Below, piece by piece: positions 20,656-33,215 of a stretch of 64,000 nt of DNA. Source of the DNA: Chondrus crispus (lineage: Eukaryota; Rhodophyta; Florideophyceae; Gigartinales; Gigartinaceae); NCBI RefSeq assembly GCF_000350225.1, contig NW_005178804.1, forward strand, positions 238,053 to 302,052. Direction: 5' to 3'. The translations under genes were made by a program, and so were the position numbers. The first letter of the stretch is position 1. Each line of letters starts with the position of its first letter. The notes under the pieces are model-generated. The model saw only the letters and a list, made by a program, of their open reading frames with translations, had not been told where the DNA came from and searched no databases.

Positions 20656-21870
20656 TCATAATATCGGCGCGTTTCTCACGATACCTTTTTGAATACGGCG
20701 TCGCCGCTCACGTTGACTGTTTCCAATACTGTACCAAAGACTCGTGAGTTGTTGATACAAACTCCTATCCTGTTCACGCAACGGCCTCCAACGAATATGG
20801 AAATTTGTCAATCCCAAACACAGTCTAAAGACCAGGTCATAATTTTCTTCACTCCACTTCCACTTACATCCTATAACATTCCAAAGACCACACAACCGCC
20901 CGAAATAGTTCTCCACAATGATTCTATCGCTGGAAATAGCGTTGTTCTCTGCAACCTCCCGTGGAGACAGAAATCGCTCTTGCGGTTTGCGCTTAGGGTG
21001 GACAATTCTGCAAAGCTCGGTGGCGCCCTGATAGCCTTTGTCAGCAAGAATTGTCCATTGCCCTGGGTAGCTTTCGTGCAGCGGCCCCTCATCACCAATC
21101 TCCTTTTCGCCGTCCCTCTTTCGCTACGCACGCCTATGAACAAACTGCATGCTTTAAAATAACGAAATCCGAAACAGACCCGGGTTCATGCATACTCGAG
21201 GATACTGGGAATCCGGTCGAAGTTACGAAGACCTCCACCTTGAATCCGTATGATTTGTGCTTTCCACTACAATATGTTTACCCTTCCTCTTTGCTTCCCG
21301 AATGCCGAAACGATGGCTGAAACGTGACGTCAGTCGCGTATCTTGCCATTGCGTAGTTTTTAAACATGCGGTTGTTGTCGTGCAGCATTTTCATGGACCA
21401 ACGTTTGGTCTGGTAGACCACATACTGCTCATAAACTGGCTCAGAGAGCATGCGTATGAAGCGCACTATCATGAGTTCAAAAGCGGAAGTCCTCTGCCCA
21501 AACATCCGCGCTAGAAAATCTCATGCCCCACCGTGCTTCAAAACAGCCAACGTCATGAAATGCACATCTTTCGCCGTGTGCGCCCATTTCGTACCCCTTC
21601 CCACGTTGTAATTTTCGGCGATGACATCCTGAAATACAGCCCATATCCCACGAACTGAGGCGGTGAAAAGTTTGTCATCTCGAGAATTGCTGCCGCATCT
21701 CCCTCTTCGTAACACTTGTCAAAAATGGGTGCATCCGACCCGTTGTCTTCGTTGCTGTTGTCAGGATGGAGCCCTTCAAAAAGCTCGAGCTCGTTACGCG
21801 GGTCAATCGCAGCGGTAAACAAGAGCTGCAAAGCTTGTGCAGCATCTGAAGAAGTAAGGAAGACGCCATT
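20656..21870 (-). pseudogene. PIF/Harbinger transposase, copy 1, decayed
   Basis: Minus-strand remnant of a DDE_Tnp_4 (Harbinger) transposase. N-terminus: ILEMTNFSPPQFVGYGLYF (about 21680). Middle: DVTFQPSFRHSGSKEEGK. C-terminal DDE part: ADKGYQGATELCRIVHPKRK followed by SSDRIIVENYFGRLCGLW, the last containing the third catalytic residue (Glu), and a basic tail REQDRSLYQQLTSLW. The pieces lie in different frames with stops between them. It is clearly related to the remnant at 37701-38775, which has DKGYQGGKELRRVIHPTRKP and DRIIVENFFGRLCGLWN. Terminal repeats were not found. It lies just right of LTR element I. Confidence 0.8.
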
Positions 21871-21949
21871 ATAAAATCACCGGCCTCGAGATAGAGCGGT
21901 ACTGTGTTTTAACGGGTAGAAAGGAGGCCTGTGGTGCAGAAGGCAGTGA

Positions 21950-22790
21950 CTTCTGGCGAGGGGGGCGATGGCCGGTCGCAGGGAGGGCGGTGGTCTCTTC
22001 CAGAGAGGTCGGTGGCGTGGTGCCTGGAGGGCGGTGGGGTTGGGCGTGGCGGGCAGTGGCCGGTGTCGTTGAGGGCGGTGGTCGGTGGTGGGCAAGGTGG
22101 TGGCCTGTGACGGGGAGGGCGGCCGCTTGTGGCGCGGAGGGCGGCTGCTTGGGCGGGGAAGGCGGTGGCCGGTGCCAGGAAGGGCCGCGGCCTGTGTCAG
22201 GGAGGGCAGCAGCTTGGGCGAGGAGGACGGCTGCTTGGGCGGGGAAGGCGGTGGCCGGTTCCAGGAAGGGCGGCGGCCTGTGTCATGGAGAGCGGCGACC
22301 TGTGACGAAGAGGGCGGCGGCTTGGGCGAGGAGGACGGCGGCTTGGGCGGGGAGGGCGGTGGCCGGTGCCAGGAAGGGCCGCGGCCTGCGTCAGGGAGGG
22401 CGGCGCCCTGTGACGAAGACGGCAACGGCTTGGGCGAGGAGGACGGATGCTTGGGCGGGGAGGGCGGTGGCCGGTGCCAGGAAGGGCGGTGGTCTGTGAC
22501 AAGGAGGGCGGCCGTTTCGGCGAGGAGGACGGTGGTCAGGGTCAGGGAGGGCGGCGGCTTGGGCGAGGAGGACGGTGGCCAGGGTCAGGAAGGGCGGCGG
22601 CTTGTGGCGGGGAGGGCGGCTGCTAGAGCGAAGGGAGCGGCAGCTTGTGGTGGGGTTGGTTGTGGCTTGTGGCAGGGAGAGCGGTGGGAGATAGGTGGTT
22701 GCCATTTGCAGAGACGGCGGTGGCCTGTGGCAGATAGGGGGTTGCCTAGTGCGGAGAAGTTGATGGCGTGGGCGAGAAGGGCAGTGGCGT
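21950..22790. repeat. G-rich minisatellite, units of about 21 bp in a 108-bp higher-order repeat
   Basis: Built from variants of ggagggcggcggcttgggcga. The phrase ggcggtggccggtgccagg recurs at about 22161, 22248, 22355 and 22463, giving spacings of 87, 107 and 108 bp. Nearly all G is on the plus strand, with many runs of two to four G. Long frames stay open on both strands only because the unit length is a multiple of three and stop-poor. Confidence 0.88.
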
Positions 22791-22799
22791 GAGACGGGG

Positions 22800-23199
22800 G
22801 GAAGTGGGCTGCACGAATATCTGAGCAGTGGCTATTGACCTATGTAGGAAATGGGCGGGTTCTATGCGAAGTGATCGGTTTAATTTGCGATGAGGCTCTT
22901 TTGCGCATTGGCGCGGTGCCCAGGTGTGGAACACGTAGTTGTGTATTAACAGTTCGTAATCAGAAATATCAATCGTTTTGGCAATCACGGATTTTTTGAG
23001 ACACCAATGGGCCATATGTCATCGAGGACTGCCTGCTCGGCATGTAATGCAGTATTTTAGTTGTCCCCTTCTATGTTCCTGAAAGGTCTATTTAATATTG
23101 TACAATAGGTCTCCACTACAATACCTCAGTTCTATTTGTAAAGAACCATGTAAGTTGACGACGGAGCGGTTTTTGCGCATTGCAAAGGTCATACAAAAT
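22800..23199. other. Spacer between minisatellite and LTR element II
   Basis: About 400 bp with no supportable gene. It ends in acaaaat, whose last four bases (AAAT) are the duplication flanking element II. Confidence 0.5.
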
Positions 23200-24139
23200 T
23201 GTAGTGCAATGCGCCTGTCAGGCAGAGACCAAGGTCCGACGGTCCTACACAAACGACAACTACCAACCGCACAGCGCTACGGAGTGTTCGAAGCTTCTTG
23301 TCCTCTTTAAGCGGGTTTGCGGCCCGCAGTAGCTCGGATCCTTGATAGGGGGGCAAAGAGAAGGGCCCAGCCCGGGATCGGTAAATGGTGGTAGAGTCTT
23401 GTAAAGGCAACTGCTCGACGAGTTCGGAGGGGTGTGTAGGTAAACATGGTCCGATGGGTCGTAAATCCAAAGCTCGTAGAGCGCTTTGTACACCTTATAC
23501 CCTTGATAAGGTCTTCGACGGGGACGTCGCAACGTAGCCCGACGGGATGAGGTCACAGTAGCAGCGCTACACTTTCGTGCTGCCCGATGGCAAGAAGCAC
23601 CAACACCAGATCGGTCGCAACCAACTCCGATGGAACCAACTCCGAGAAAAGCACCACTGGTGCACCAACACAGAAGCCCGATGGCAAATGACGTCGCGTT
23701 GCGGATCGCAATCCTACAAGGTGGGACCAACTCAAGATTAAGGGAAATTAGAATAGGGAAATAAAGGAAAATTGATAAGGAAAAAGGGGACCCCCGAGCG
23801 CAAAGGATACCGTAGGCTAGAGTAGAAGGGAATGTCTTGTAAAAGACGGACTTCGACCAAGGCGATATCAAACTCTGGCAACTCGGGTTACCTTTACTGA
23901 CTTGGTGGTCAATGGGCTAAGTTATATATCGCTCCGCCGAAGCCACTACAGTAGCTCGCGGCGCTAGACCCTAAATCTAATCTAATATCAGCTAAATAAT
24001 TGGTAACTAAATTAAAACAAATAATTAAAATAATACTGTGCAAATATTCACACTTGTGTCCCCCAATCCGGACTACTTTGTCATACCTTATTGATTTCCT
24101 TTCGTTCCACCCCCCTGCAGAGCCCATTATTGCACTACA
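23200..24139 (-). repeat. 3' LTR of element II
   Basis: Near-identical to 36678-37617 in the same orientation. The same family in opposite orientation and diverged form is found at 33851-34896, 38995-39931 and 56878-57922. Confidence 0.9.
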
Positions 24140-24269
24140 TATCCCCCTCCTGAGCGCCCTTGTACAGCGCCAAGCCATCGTATAATCTCCTGCCGTCCCT
24201 TACCGTGTTTCCCAACCGTCAATCATTCTGCGCGGCGTTCTGGCATGGTTAAGACGAAAATACCATGCT

Positions 24270-25399
24270 TCCTTCTCCGTCGGAGCACTCGGACGATAGT
24301 GCCACCCGTAAACGTCCGGGTGTGGCCTTCCTCGCAAGTCCGAAGTGCCCCGGGGTCTTCCTTCCATACCCCGTCTACCACCTGTTACCAACCCTACCGA
24401 ACCAGCCTTCCATCCGGGCTACCATTCTTCTTGGGTAGCCCGTCGATACCCCTTGCTCGATGAGCTACAAGACAAATCCATTCGTGAACATCCTTCCTTA
24501 TTTGCCTCTTCCCAGTGGTTCTCCTCCGTGGGCGTCCGCGATGTTGCCGACATCGAACATAGTTTTGCAGACGGCGCCGGCATGTTACACGGTCAACTGC
24601 CCCTACAAGCCATTCGCACTTTTGACCGGCGCGCCCGCATTGCCATTCCTACATCCATCCTTCGTCCCTCCTCTCCACGCGGCCGTCGCACATTGTTCCT
24701 GCGATTCATGGACATTGTACTCGCCCGGCTTGACCTCCATTTGACCGACGCCCTTATTCCTCCTTCCTTCAGCTGCGACACGTGGAAATTCCGCACGGAG
24801 GGGAAGCGCAATTATCTTGACAGCCTCCTCAGTTGGACCCGGGGTGGCCCCGTACTGGAAGCGGACCGCTTATGGCATAACCAATTGACAGTGACGAATG
24901 ACGTAATGTCGTGAACGAGTGCGATTCTAACTGTTAATTTCCGGCGCATGAAACGCGGGAATCTCTTCTTCTTCCAACACACTGTCCGGTACGAGCGCAA
25001 AATGAGATCGGACACGGGATACTTCCTTGCATACCAAATGATCGAGGCGGGGAGATCGAGCGGTCACACTACGTCGACCGATACCAGCAGCTTCACTCAT
25101 GGTGGGGTTAATTTGAAGTTTGCCAAGGATTTTGGGCGGAATTGGGCCCCATCCTTACATACTTCGGGAGCCACCTGAACAACCCCCGACACGGATTGTG
25201 GGTTATCTTCATGACCGACTGGTGCGTGAAGGTCGCTGGCACCTTGCTTTCGGAGGCGTATGATTGTTGGCGTCTATGGTACCTTCCCCCGAAGCTCGTT
25301 GAGCTCATGCGCCTTCTGGATTACACTGTCTCCTTGGGTGGCGCCAACACCGACCTCGAGTTGCACTCACTGCTCGACAAGATTGAGCAGATCGACTGA
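24270..25399 (+). pseudogene. Opposite-strand reading frame in the 3' region of element II, decayed
   Basis: On the strand opposite gag-pol, frames join to a broken reading frame of about 370 codons. A segment from an ATG near 24268 (MLPSPSEHSDDSATRKRPG) leads into 24345-24914 (DELQDKSIREHPSLF, then GKRNYLDSLLSWTRGG), which has one TGA at 24912-24914 and continues in phase past 25010 (FFFQHTVRYERKMRSD). A shift near 25130 leads to 25142-25399 (GPILTYFGSHLNNPRHGLW, then LPPKLVELMRLLDYTVSLG), ending in a stop. I recognise no domain and could not align it with the opposite-strand protein of element III, although the location is the same. Whether it was ever translated is inference. Confidence 0.45.
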
Positions 25400-28300
25400 G
25401 ATAGCGTCCCCTCTTACAACTCTTCCCGCTCCTTCGCAAAGCGACGTCCCTCCTTTTCTCCCGTACGTAGCCACAGCGCGGCGAATGACTTCGTCTGGTT
25501 TAGCCCCTGGACGTCGACTTTGTGCTCATCCTCAGAAGCTCGACTGAGTCGACAATTCGGGAATCAAAAAGCCGTCGCATCTCCGTAGCTCCAGGCAGGC
25601 CTTCATCCTTCCTAGTCTTCAGGCTTTCCCGATGCCTATTTCCACGTCTCCGCGAGAGAAGGTACCAGTTCCTCCACAGTGGTTACCCGCTCTGTAGTTA
25701 CCAGATCGTTGACCGATCTCAATCCCTTCCTGTCCTTGCTTCATTGACGCTTGTACACCAGAGTGTGTATAGTTGCTTGCAAGTCGATAGATTTGTAACT
25801 TCCTTCCTCTGTGCTTTCGCATATGGGCGGTAGCTACACACTTTTTTTTGTAAGGCCCTGGCAGTAGTCAAATCTTTATCCGACTTTCTTTCCCTTTGCT
25901 GGCCTGTCAATGCCTTCCTCCACATCACCGTTGCACGTCTACGTGACATACCCTTCGTCCAAATCGTCCTGCTAGTTTCTCCCTTTCATATTGGCGACTT
26001 CAATCCGTTCTCGGGGCCTTTTTTGATAAAGCTCACTATTGTCTGCTTTGGTCAGGCGGGGGGGTTCCGGAATTTCAACAAATAAATATGGGTCATTGCG
26101 GTGTTAGAGCTTTCATTCGAGCTCGTCGACCTCAAATGTCACCACAATTTTGAGCTCTACTCGGCAGTCCCGTCAATTTCAGGCGACCACGTAGCCCTTC
26201 ATCTCTTCCCACGGACTCGTAAGCTTCCTGCGCGTTTTTCTTTTCTTTTCAAACGTCCCTTCTCACTCCCTTTTTTGAAATAGCGCGATGTGGTCGTCTC
26301 GAGCAGGTCGAACCGCACACTTGGCGTCTTTGCAGTGCCGTTTCGTCTGTGTTCGCCATTGTTAGTCAGGGCTGGCGGTATCCTCTTCTTCACCGACGGG
26401 GAATGGTCACGTGCGAAAAGCCCCTGTACTTGTCCCAAGCGAAAACGAACGTGATCGGAAACTGCGTCAATGGATTGTGACACCTCATTCCCAGGGGTAT
26501 GAGAAAAATACTCGGGGTCCGAGAAAGTTCCCTCCGGGGAGCCTCGGTTTGAGGGTCTGTTGTTGCCAGCGACCTGTTTGGTTCTGTATTATGTCCCGTT
26601 TGAGCTCGTCAAGGCGTTCCTCAGGGTGCCTTCCGTGCGGCTCTGTTGAGCTCTTTTAGCTCGTCGGGTCAGGGTCACTTCCCTCAAATTCTCTTTTTCT
26701 TTTTCCATTTAGACCCCTCACGGACCTTCGGCTGTCCTCAAATTCTCCTCCTTCACGAGAGGAACGTTGTTCCGGGGTCTCTGCGTCTTCTGGCGGAACG
26801 GCACAACAAGTTACTTTTCCTTCTTCTCTCCCTTTTCTTTAGGTCTGCACGCAGCGCAACCGAGGTCATCAGACGTAGCCGAAATGATTGTATATCGTAC
26901 CCGGATGGTCTGTTACGACTGATGTGAGAGGGGCAGCGTGCGTTGCTCGTGGGGCAAGGGTGGAGTTGCGCCGTAGACAGTGTTTTGGGGGATCAATGTC
27001 TCGGATAGGAGGTTTGTGGCAATAATATGCTAGACGTTGTTGTATCATCGATAATGAGGTAATGGATGTGGGTCGCGAGGCGTTGCGGCTGTGACGGGTG
27101 AGGGGTCATTTCCGTGATTCTTGTCCTTTCTTTGGGGAGGTTCTGTGAGACGACGTCCTCGAAGGTGAGCCTGCATTCCTCATGACCAATTTCGTCCTCT
27201 CCGCCTTCCGATTTCTCATCTTACGTGCGGAGGGAAAAACTCCCCTGGTGTCGACGACCGCGTCTCCATTTGGACGCTCCCTACTTCTAGAGCCATCTAT
27301 CGCCCGTGCGCGTCGCGTCCCGGGCTTAGGCGCACGTGCATCCTCCTCGCTCGTCCCTCATGGTATATAAAAATAGTAGCGTCAAGAGATTGACGAAAAG
27401 TGATCAGTAGGAGTCTCCTCTTCTCGAGTGGACCTCAAAAATGTCGATCCGGTTTCCGAGGTGGGGCCGGTGCGTCGCAAGTTCATTCGTCTGACGGGAG
27501 AAAGTCCCGCTTCAGTCTGTCACGCGGTTAAAGTGTTCACGGGTCGTGTTAACGTGTCTTACGTCGTCGACCCATCTCTTCCCCTTTTTCGATTAACCTC
27601 TTCTTCGTTCTTCCTTAGCGCTTGTAGGCTTGCTGATAGGTGTAGGCCGTGCCAGGTTGTGTCGTCGACGTCTCAAACTAAGGAAATAAAAACAAAAACA
27701 AAACAGAGATAGAAATGGAAAAAGACCAAACAACTGAAAAGCAAGCGGTTGATCCTCTTGGTGACGACGTCGCGCGGATTTTCGTCATCATCATAGACAA
27801 CGAAAAATGAGGAAACTATTCCCCCACCTCTTGCAGTACATGTCCGCACGTTGACTCAGGCGGTTCATGGTGCTAAACCGACCGACAATCGCCGCCTTCG
27901 CTTGTGCAACGAGCTTCCACACCTCGAGGAGTGACTTGCTCGTCGGCGTCCGCCATGGAGGATCGTTTTCCTGTCTCCACATAAAAAAGTAAACGGGACA
28001 GAACCCAAAATGGAAACAAAAAGGAGCAAAACACCCTAGAAAACAAGTGACGGTTCGTTATGAATCAAGTTGTGTGTGAGTCGCTCGCGTGCAGGAGACA
28101 TGGAGCGGATTAGGGAACGAGGTCGATCGGCGATGACGGAGCGACAGCCACGACCTCCTTGAGCGTCCATCCTCGTAACTACGGGCCTGTCGTAGACAGT
28201 AATTCTTCCCTGCTCGACGAGCATTAGTCCGTTGATCTGTTAAGCTCAGTCAGCGTCAGGTCCGTTGGTCTGGACTTGGTCGCAGATCGACTTCGTGGTG

Positions 28301-28760
28301 CGTATCGTCGGCTGTGGCCGGCGAAAACAAATTTGCAGCAACTCCATCCCTTTCTTGATTTGGATTAAAATTTCGCGTCATCTCCTTTGTCCCACATCTG
28401 CTCGCGCACCATTGCCTTGTGTCCCATCGTAAAAAACCTCGTAACATTTTCCTCTCAAGTTCCTACGGACGGGTGCGAATCCCTGATCCAAACGTCACTT
28501 CACGTGCGCACCACTGCGACGCGTGATCATATGTAATTTGAGCATTGTCTCCACCTGAGACTACAATAACTTCCTCATTTCTTGACAGGGCGACACTCGC
28601 CGCTCTTTCCATGTGCGGGGGGGCGACGCAGACTTGCCTATCTCACTTTATATCTCCTTCTCGTCATCCCCTATGATCCCTACGACTACGACTACCCTTG
28701 TTTTCTAACTTCGCGCTGCGTCTCACGGTACCTATTCCGACTTGACAACCCTCTGACAGA
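25400..28760. other. Long non-coding 3' region of element II
   Basis: About 3.4 kb between the opposite-strand frame and the pol chromodomain. No frame above about 107 codons, no recognisable motif on either strand, and pyrimidine-rich composition on the plus strand. It belongs to the element because both LTRs lie outside it. Several stretches read as pseudo-coding in short pieces, so it may hold worn accessory genes, but I cannot support any. Confidence 0.55.
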
Positions 28761-28762
28761 GG

Positions 28763-31700
28763 CTACCTCGCTTGTGCGCGCGCGACTTGCGGCGGCAAGG
28801 GTAACTTTTTTCTTCGGAAATATCTTACAACTGCGCTGCGCGGCAATGATGCGACTGGTTCCCTCGTCGCATCCTTCGTCTCATATCCATACCATTTCAC
28901 CTTGAGGATTAATTCCTCATCTCGATACCCGTGATCGATGATCTTTTCTATCACTTACTCGGCGTTCTCATTTTAATTCTCCCGTCTGGGGTTAATTTCT
29001 TCCCCCTCCTGAAGATTCTGCGACTCCTCCAACTCTTCTGAATTATTTGTCCTCTGTAGGTCTTGCGGTATCTCCACTAGTTTCGACTGACAACATCTTC
29101 CTCGTCCTCTAACATCTGCGCTCGCGTGAGAGGACCATCCTCACTCTCCATCGCGTCGCGTTCTTGATTTCCCTCGCGTCCGCTGAGGAACTGTAGAGCC
29201 TGTCGTAGGCCTGATATCGGCCCCTGTTCCATCGGACTTGGGGCAATTTCTACTCGATCTCGCGAAACGCGTTCCTCTTGATCGCCAATGGCGATTACTA
29301 CCGTGTTGCTATATGATTGTTTGACGGCGTACGGGCCAGTGGCCACTTGTGCAAGCTTGTGTTTAGGTTCTGTAGCGGTGCCTTGTTCCTTCCGAATGAA
29401 CACATAGGACCCTACAAGTATGTCGTACTTCGGCTGGCGAGGCCTCGCATCGAAGTTTCGCTTGTATCTGGCCTGTTTCTTGCGTAAGCTCTTATTCGCG
29501 ATCCTCATCAGACTTCACAACCATGATTGCCACTTGAGGTAGTAGGGTCGCGGGGAACTAAATCGTTCCAAATGCGTCTGCGCTTGCAGCGCGAGACTTC
29601 TCGGTGCCCGAGATAGTACCAGCTCAAAAGGGGCAATGTTCGTAGTTCGATGAACTTGTGTGTTGTAGGCGAACGTCACAGCGCCGCTAAATAAATCCCA
29701 ATGCTTCGGATGATCTCCGATATACTTCCGTAACGCGGAAAGTATAGTTCGATTAAATCTTTTCACTTGGCCGTTGGCTTGCGGGTGGTACGTAGTCGTG
29801 AAGACGTTTCGAATGCCAAGAATTCGACAAATATTCTGAAAGTACTTGGCGGTGAACTGCGTCCCGTTGTCGGACAGCAGCTTCACCGGGGGTCTATAAA
29901 TGAAAACCCAGCTGTGTACGAAGGCTTGCGCAATGTGCGCAGCGGAAATTTTCTTCAACGGTACGGTCCCTACCAGCTTCGAATAGCTGTCGCTGATTAC
30001 TAAAATGTACCGGTTGCCTCGACTTGTGGTGATAAGCTCCCCGAGGATATCAATCGCGACAAATTCCAGAGGAGCGTTTGGCGTAAACAGCTGCATCTCC
30101 TTCGCGTTCTTCCTGAGCTTCACCCTTTCTCGCGCGCAATCCGCGCAGTTCCTGGCTACCGCGTAGCAATCCAGCGCCATTGCGTGCCAATAAAACGATC
30201 TTCTCAAGGTCTTATACAGTTTCCTGCCTCTTGGGTGCCCTACTGATTTAGCATAATGGTTCAACCCTAGGACACGGTCCTTCAGCGATTGTGGTATTGC
30301 CACTTGTACGAACTCCGCAGAGATTCGACATAACGTTCCTTCAAATTCCTCGGCCTCCGTTGTAAACGACTTCGTTCTTCCTTCTTCCATTTCTTCCTTG
30401 ATTTTGTTGCAGAGAGAGTTGACGGCTTGCTCGCGAAGAAGCTCCTCCGGAGTGACGGCTTGAAATTGATCGAGCCAGTCCGAGACGGCCCCCCTCTCAA
30501 GAGCGAGGAGGTCGTCCAACTTGTCGAAATAGTCGTCTTCGGATTCTGCAGTATCGGCATGTTCGGCCATGAAGCACGGGATTTCGTCGTCGATTTCATC
30601 GACTGCTTCTCCTACCGTTAGCAACCTCGACAGAGCATCCGCCTGACTGTTAGCCTTCCCGGTTTTGTACTTGATTTCAAAATCGAATTCCGAGAGGCGA
30701 AGCCTCCATCGGATTAAACGTCCACACTTGGGTACGTTACATTCATCAACCACCTTAGCGAGGCATGGTCGGTATGCACTATGAAGTGTTCTCCATACAA
30801 AAATGGTCTCAGGGTTTGGACGGCCCAAATCACCGCCAAACATTCCTTTTCTGATACAGAATAATTTTTCTCGGTTGCCGCCAACGTTTTAGAAAAGAAC
30901 CCGATGGGTTTTCGTTGTGCATCCGGGTGCGTTTGAAATAACGCAGCACCAATTTGATAATCACTTGCGTCGGTATCTACCGAGTACGGAAGGTCCTTCT
31001 TTGGTAACGCTAGCACCGGTGCTGCTAAGATGGCTTCCTTGAGCTTGTGAAAAGCTCTTTCGCACGGTTCGTCGAATCCTTCCAGCCGGACCGGTTGTCC
31101 CTTCTTCAACAATTGATTGAGTGGATGTGCGATTTTCGCATAATGTGGGACGAACCTGCGGTATACATTGCAAAGTCCCAGGAAGCTTCTGAGCTGTGTC
31201 TGCGTTTGAGGGTACCCCACTTGTTCCAAAGCGGCGATCGGCGCAGCATTGACTTTTAGCGTACCTGGCCGAACGACGTGGCCTAGGTACTTGATCTTTT
31301 CGACGAAAAATTCGCACTTGCTAAGCTTGAGCTTCACGCCTGCCTTCTCCAATACAGACAGTGTTTCATCAACATGAACAATGTGTTCTTCCCAAGACTT
31401 GCTAAATATGATGATATCATCAAGATACACCAAGCATGGCTTCCATCGGAACGGAGAGAGCAGGATACCCATGGCTCTCTGAAACGTTTCCGGCGCATTG
31501 GTAAGCCCGAAGGGCATTCTTGAGAACCTGTAGAGACCCGACTGACATGAAAAAGCTGTCTTGTCGCGGTCGCACTCGGGAATAGGCATCTGCCAATATC
31601 CGGAGATAGCGTCCAACGCGCAGAAGACCTTGGTGTCACCAAGCGAGTCCAGGCACTCGTCCATCCTTGGTAAACGGTACGTGTCCTTTATGGTAACCGC

Positions 31701-33056
31701 GTTTAACAGGCGGTAATCAACGCAAAAGCCCATCAATCCGTCCGGCTTGGGCACCAACAAAACGGGCGACGCCCATTTTGACTGCGTCGGTTCGATGAAT
31801 CCTGCTTCTAACATCTTCTGCACTTCTGCCTCTTCTACTTCTCGAGCTTTCGGTCCCGCTCGATAGGGGGCTTGTGAGATGGGCCTGGTCTACGGGGCCA
31901 ACTCAATCCGATGGACCGTGGTTTTGATCTCTCCGAGAGTCCCGTCCCACATGCGTGAGTACTTCTTCAACATCTGACGGAATCTTTCGCGCAGCCGGTC
32001 CGGCACGTGGCTCAGGTCGAGTTCCTCCACTTCCGGCGGTGGGGGCTCGATCCGTCGTTCTGGCTTCGTAGATACCGTCGCGGGGAGCTCGCCCGACCGT
32101 TCCTACAGCTGGTCCTCGCGGCCTTGTCCCGAAGATGTATATCTTCTGTCGCCCTTAGGCGACTTGGTAGAATTAATAAAAATTTCTCCTGTCTTCTCTT
32201 GAACTCCAAGCACTTCTCCGATTGTAGTCTTGCTTTCCAACACGGCCCTTGGGTGGGGTAGGAGCTCTGCTACCACTTGACCCTTCTGAACCCTGACAGG
32301 ATACGGTCTAAATTTCGCCACTAATAAGCGAAATGGTCTGTCAGGCTCCACTTCAGCCACCCCGTTTGAACTCACCAACCCATGCTTGTCGTACAGAGGC
32401 GAGTAGGGCTGGACCACGACGGGACCGTTTCTTTTTGAAACGCATTGGACTACTTGTTGCGTCCCTGGTTCAATCGTCGTCGCCTTAGCCACTTTCACCT
32501 TCGGGGATATCCTTTCCCCTTTTCCATCTTCCTCGTCCCCTCCCTGAACGAGAGTCCGTTTCCCTTATCTCAGCGAGAATTTTCGCAAAATCGGAACCTC
32601 CGAAAAATCCACCAACTCCACCTTTTTCTTCCGGGGGTAAATAGCTTCTACGAACCGATCACAATAGTTCGCGCCTAGAATTAGCGGCACGGCGAGTTTC
32701 TCGCATACTATAAATTAGGCTGTGGCCACAAATCGCCCAACCCTCACAGGCATCTTCATCGTGCCAACTGTGCGAAGCGGCCTGTTATTTGCATCGCCGA
32801 TGTCTTCCGTAGGTCCAAAGGATACAAGGGCTTCCAATCCTGCGGGAAGCTCGGATTTCTGAATCAGGTTCGGGGCAGCGCCGGTGTCCAACACGGACAG
32901 TACACGGCTCATCAGCCCGAACGTCCGTCCAATGTCTGCGAAGACCATATAATTCTTCCTGGCAAGGACTAAATTTTTCTCCGGACACTCCCTTCGCTTG
33001 ACCCTGTACCAGGGGCATCGGACTTGTTCCAGCAGGTCGTCCTTGCCTCGGCGCAA
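28763..33056 (-). pseudogene. pol of element II: protease, RT, RNase H, integrase, chromodomain; broken
   Basis: Minus strand, in order. Aspartic protease with VLSVLDTGAAPNLIQ (about 32890). Linker with in-frame stops. RT in 30714-31823 with FCVDYRLLNAVTIK and the catalytic CLVYLDDIIIFS. RNase H in the same frame (YSVDTDASDYQIGAALF, then VHTDHASLRWLM). A frame change near 30750 leads to 29515-30843, the integrase: zinc-binding half with GLNHYAKSVGHP and CADCARERVKLRK, first Asp in AIDILG, second in SDNGTQF. The third position reads NGQVKRFNRT, with Lys where the catalytic Glu belongs. The tail (29077-29508) and chromodomain (28763-28954, VEKI-like IEKIIDHGYR and ILKVKWYGYE) are in further frames. 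The element cannot integrate itself. Confidence 0.9.
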
Positions 33057-33215
33057 AATCGTTTTAACCCGTACGGGTTCCTTCGGCTCGTCGACAACTC
33101 ATTACCTCCTCATCGAGGACTGCCTTCTTTTCCGGAGTTGGGGAACGGGACGAAGTCCCGGACATCGTTCGCTCGCCACATGTCTCTCCTTCAAATTTAT
33201 TGGGGATTCGCCCCT

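Noticed and set aside
21877-22792. Pro-rich (minus) and Gly/Ala-rich (plus) proteins of 180-235 residues
   Set aside because: Explained by the minisatellite; all frames are open because the unit is stop-poor.
23200-24139. Protein-coding gene of about 200 residues (minus) repeated at 36696
   Set aside because: The repeat is an LTR; both copies are bounded by TG...CA and the frames are not conserved in the diverged LTRs.
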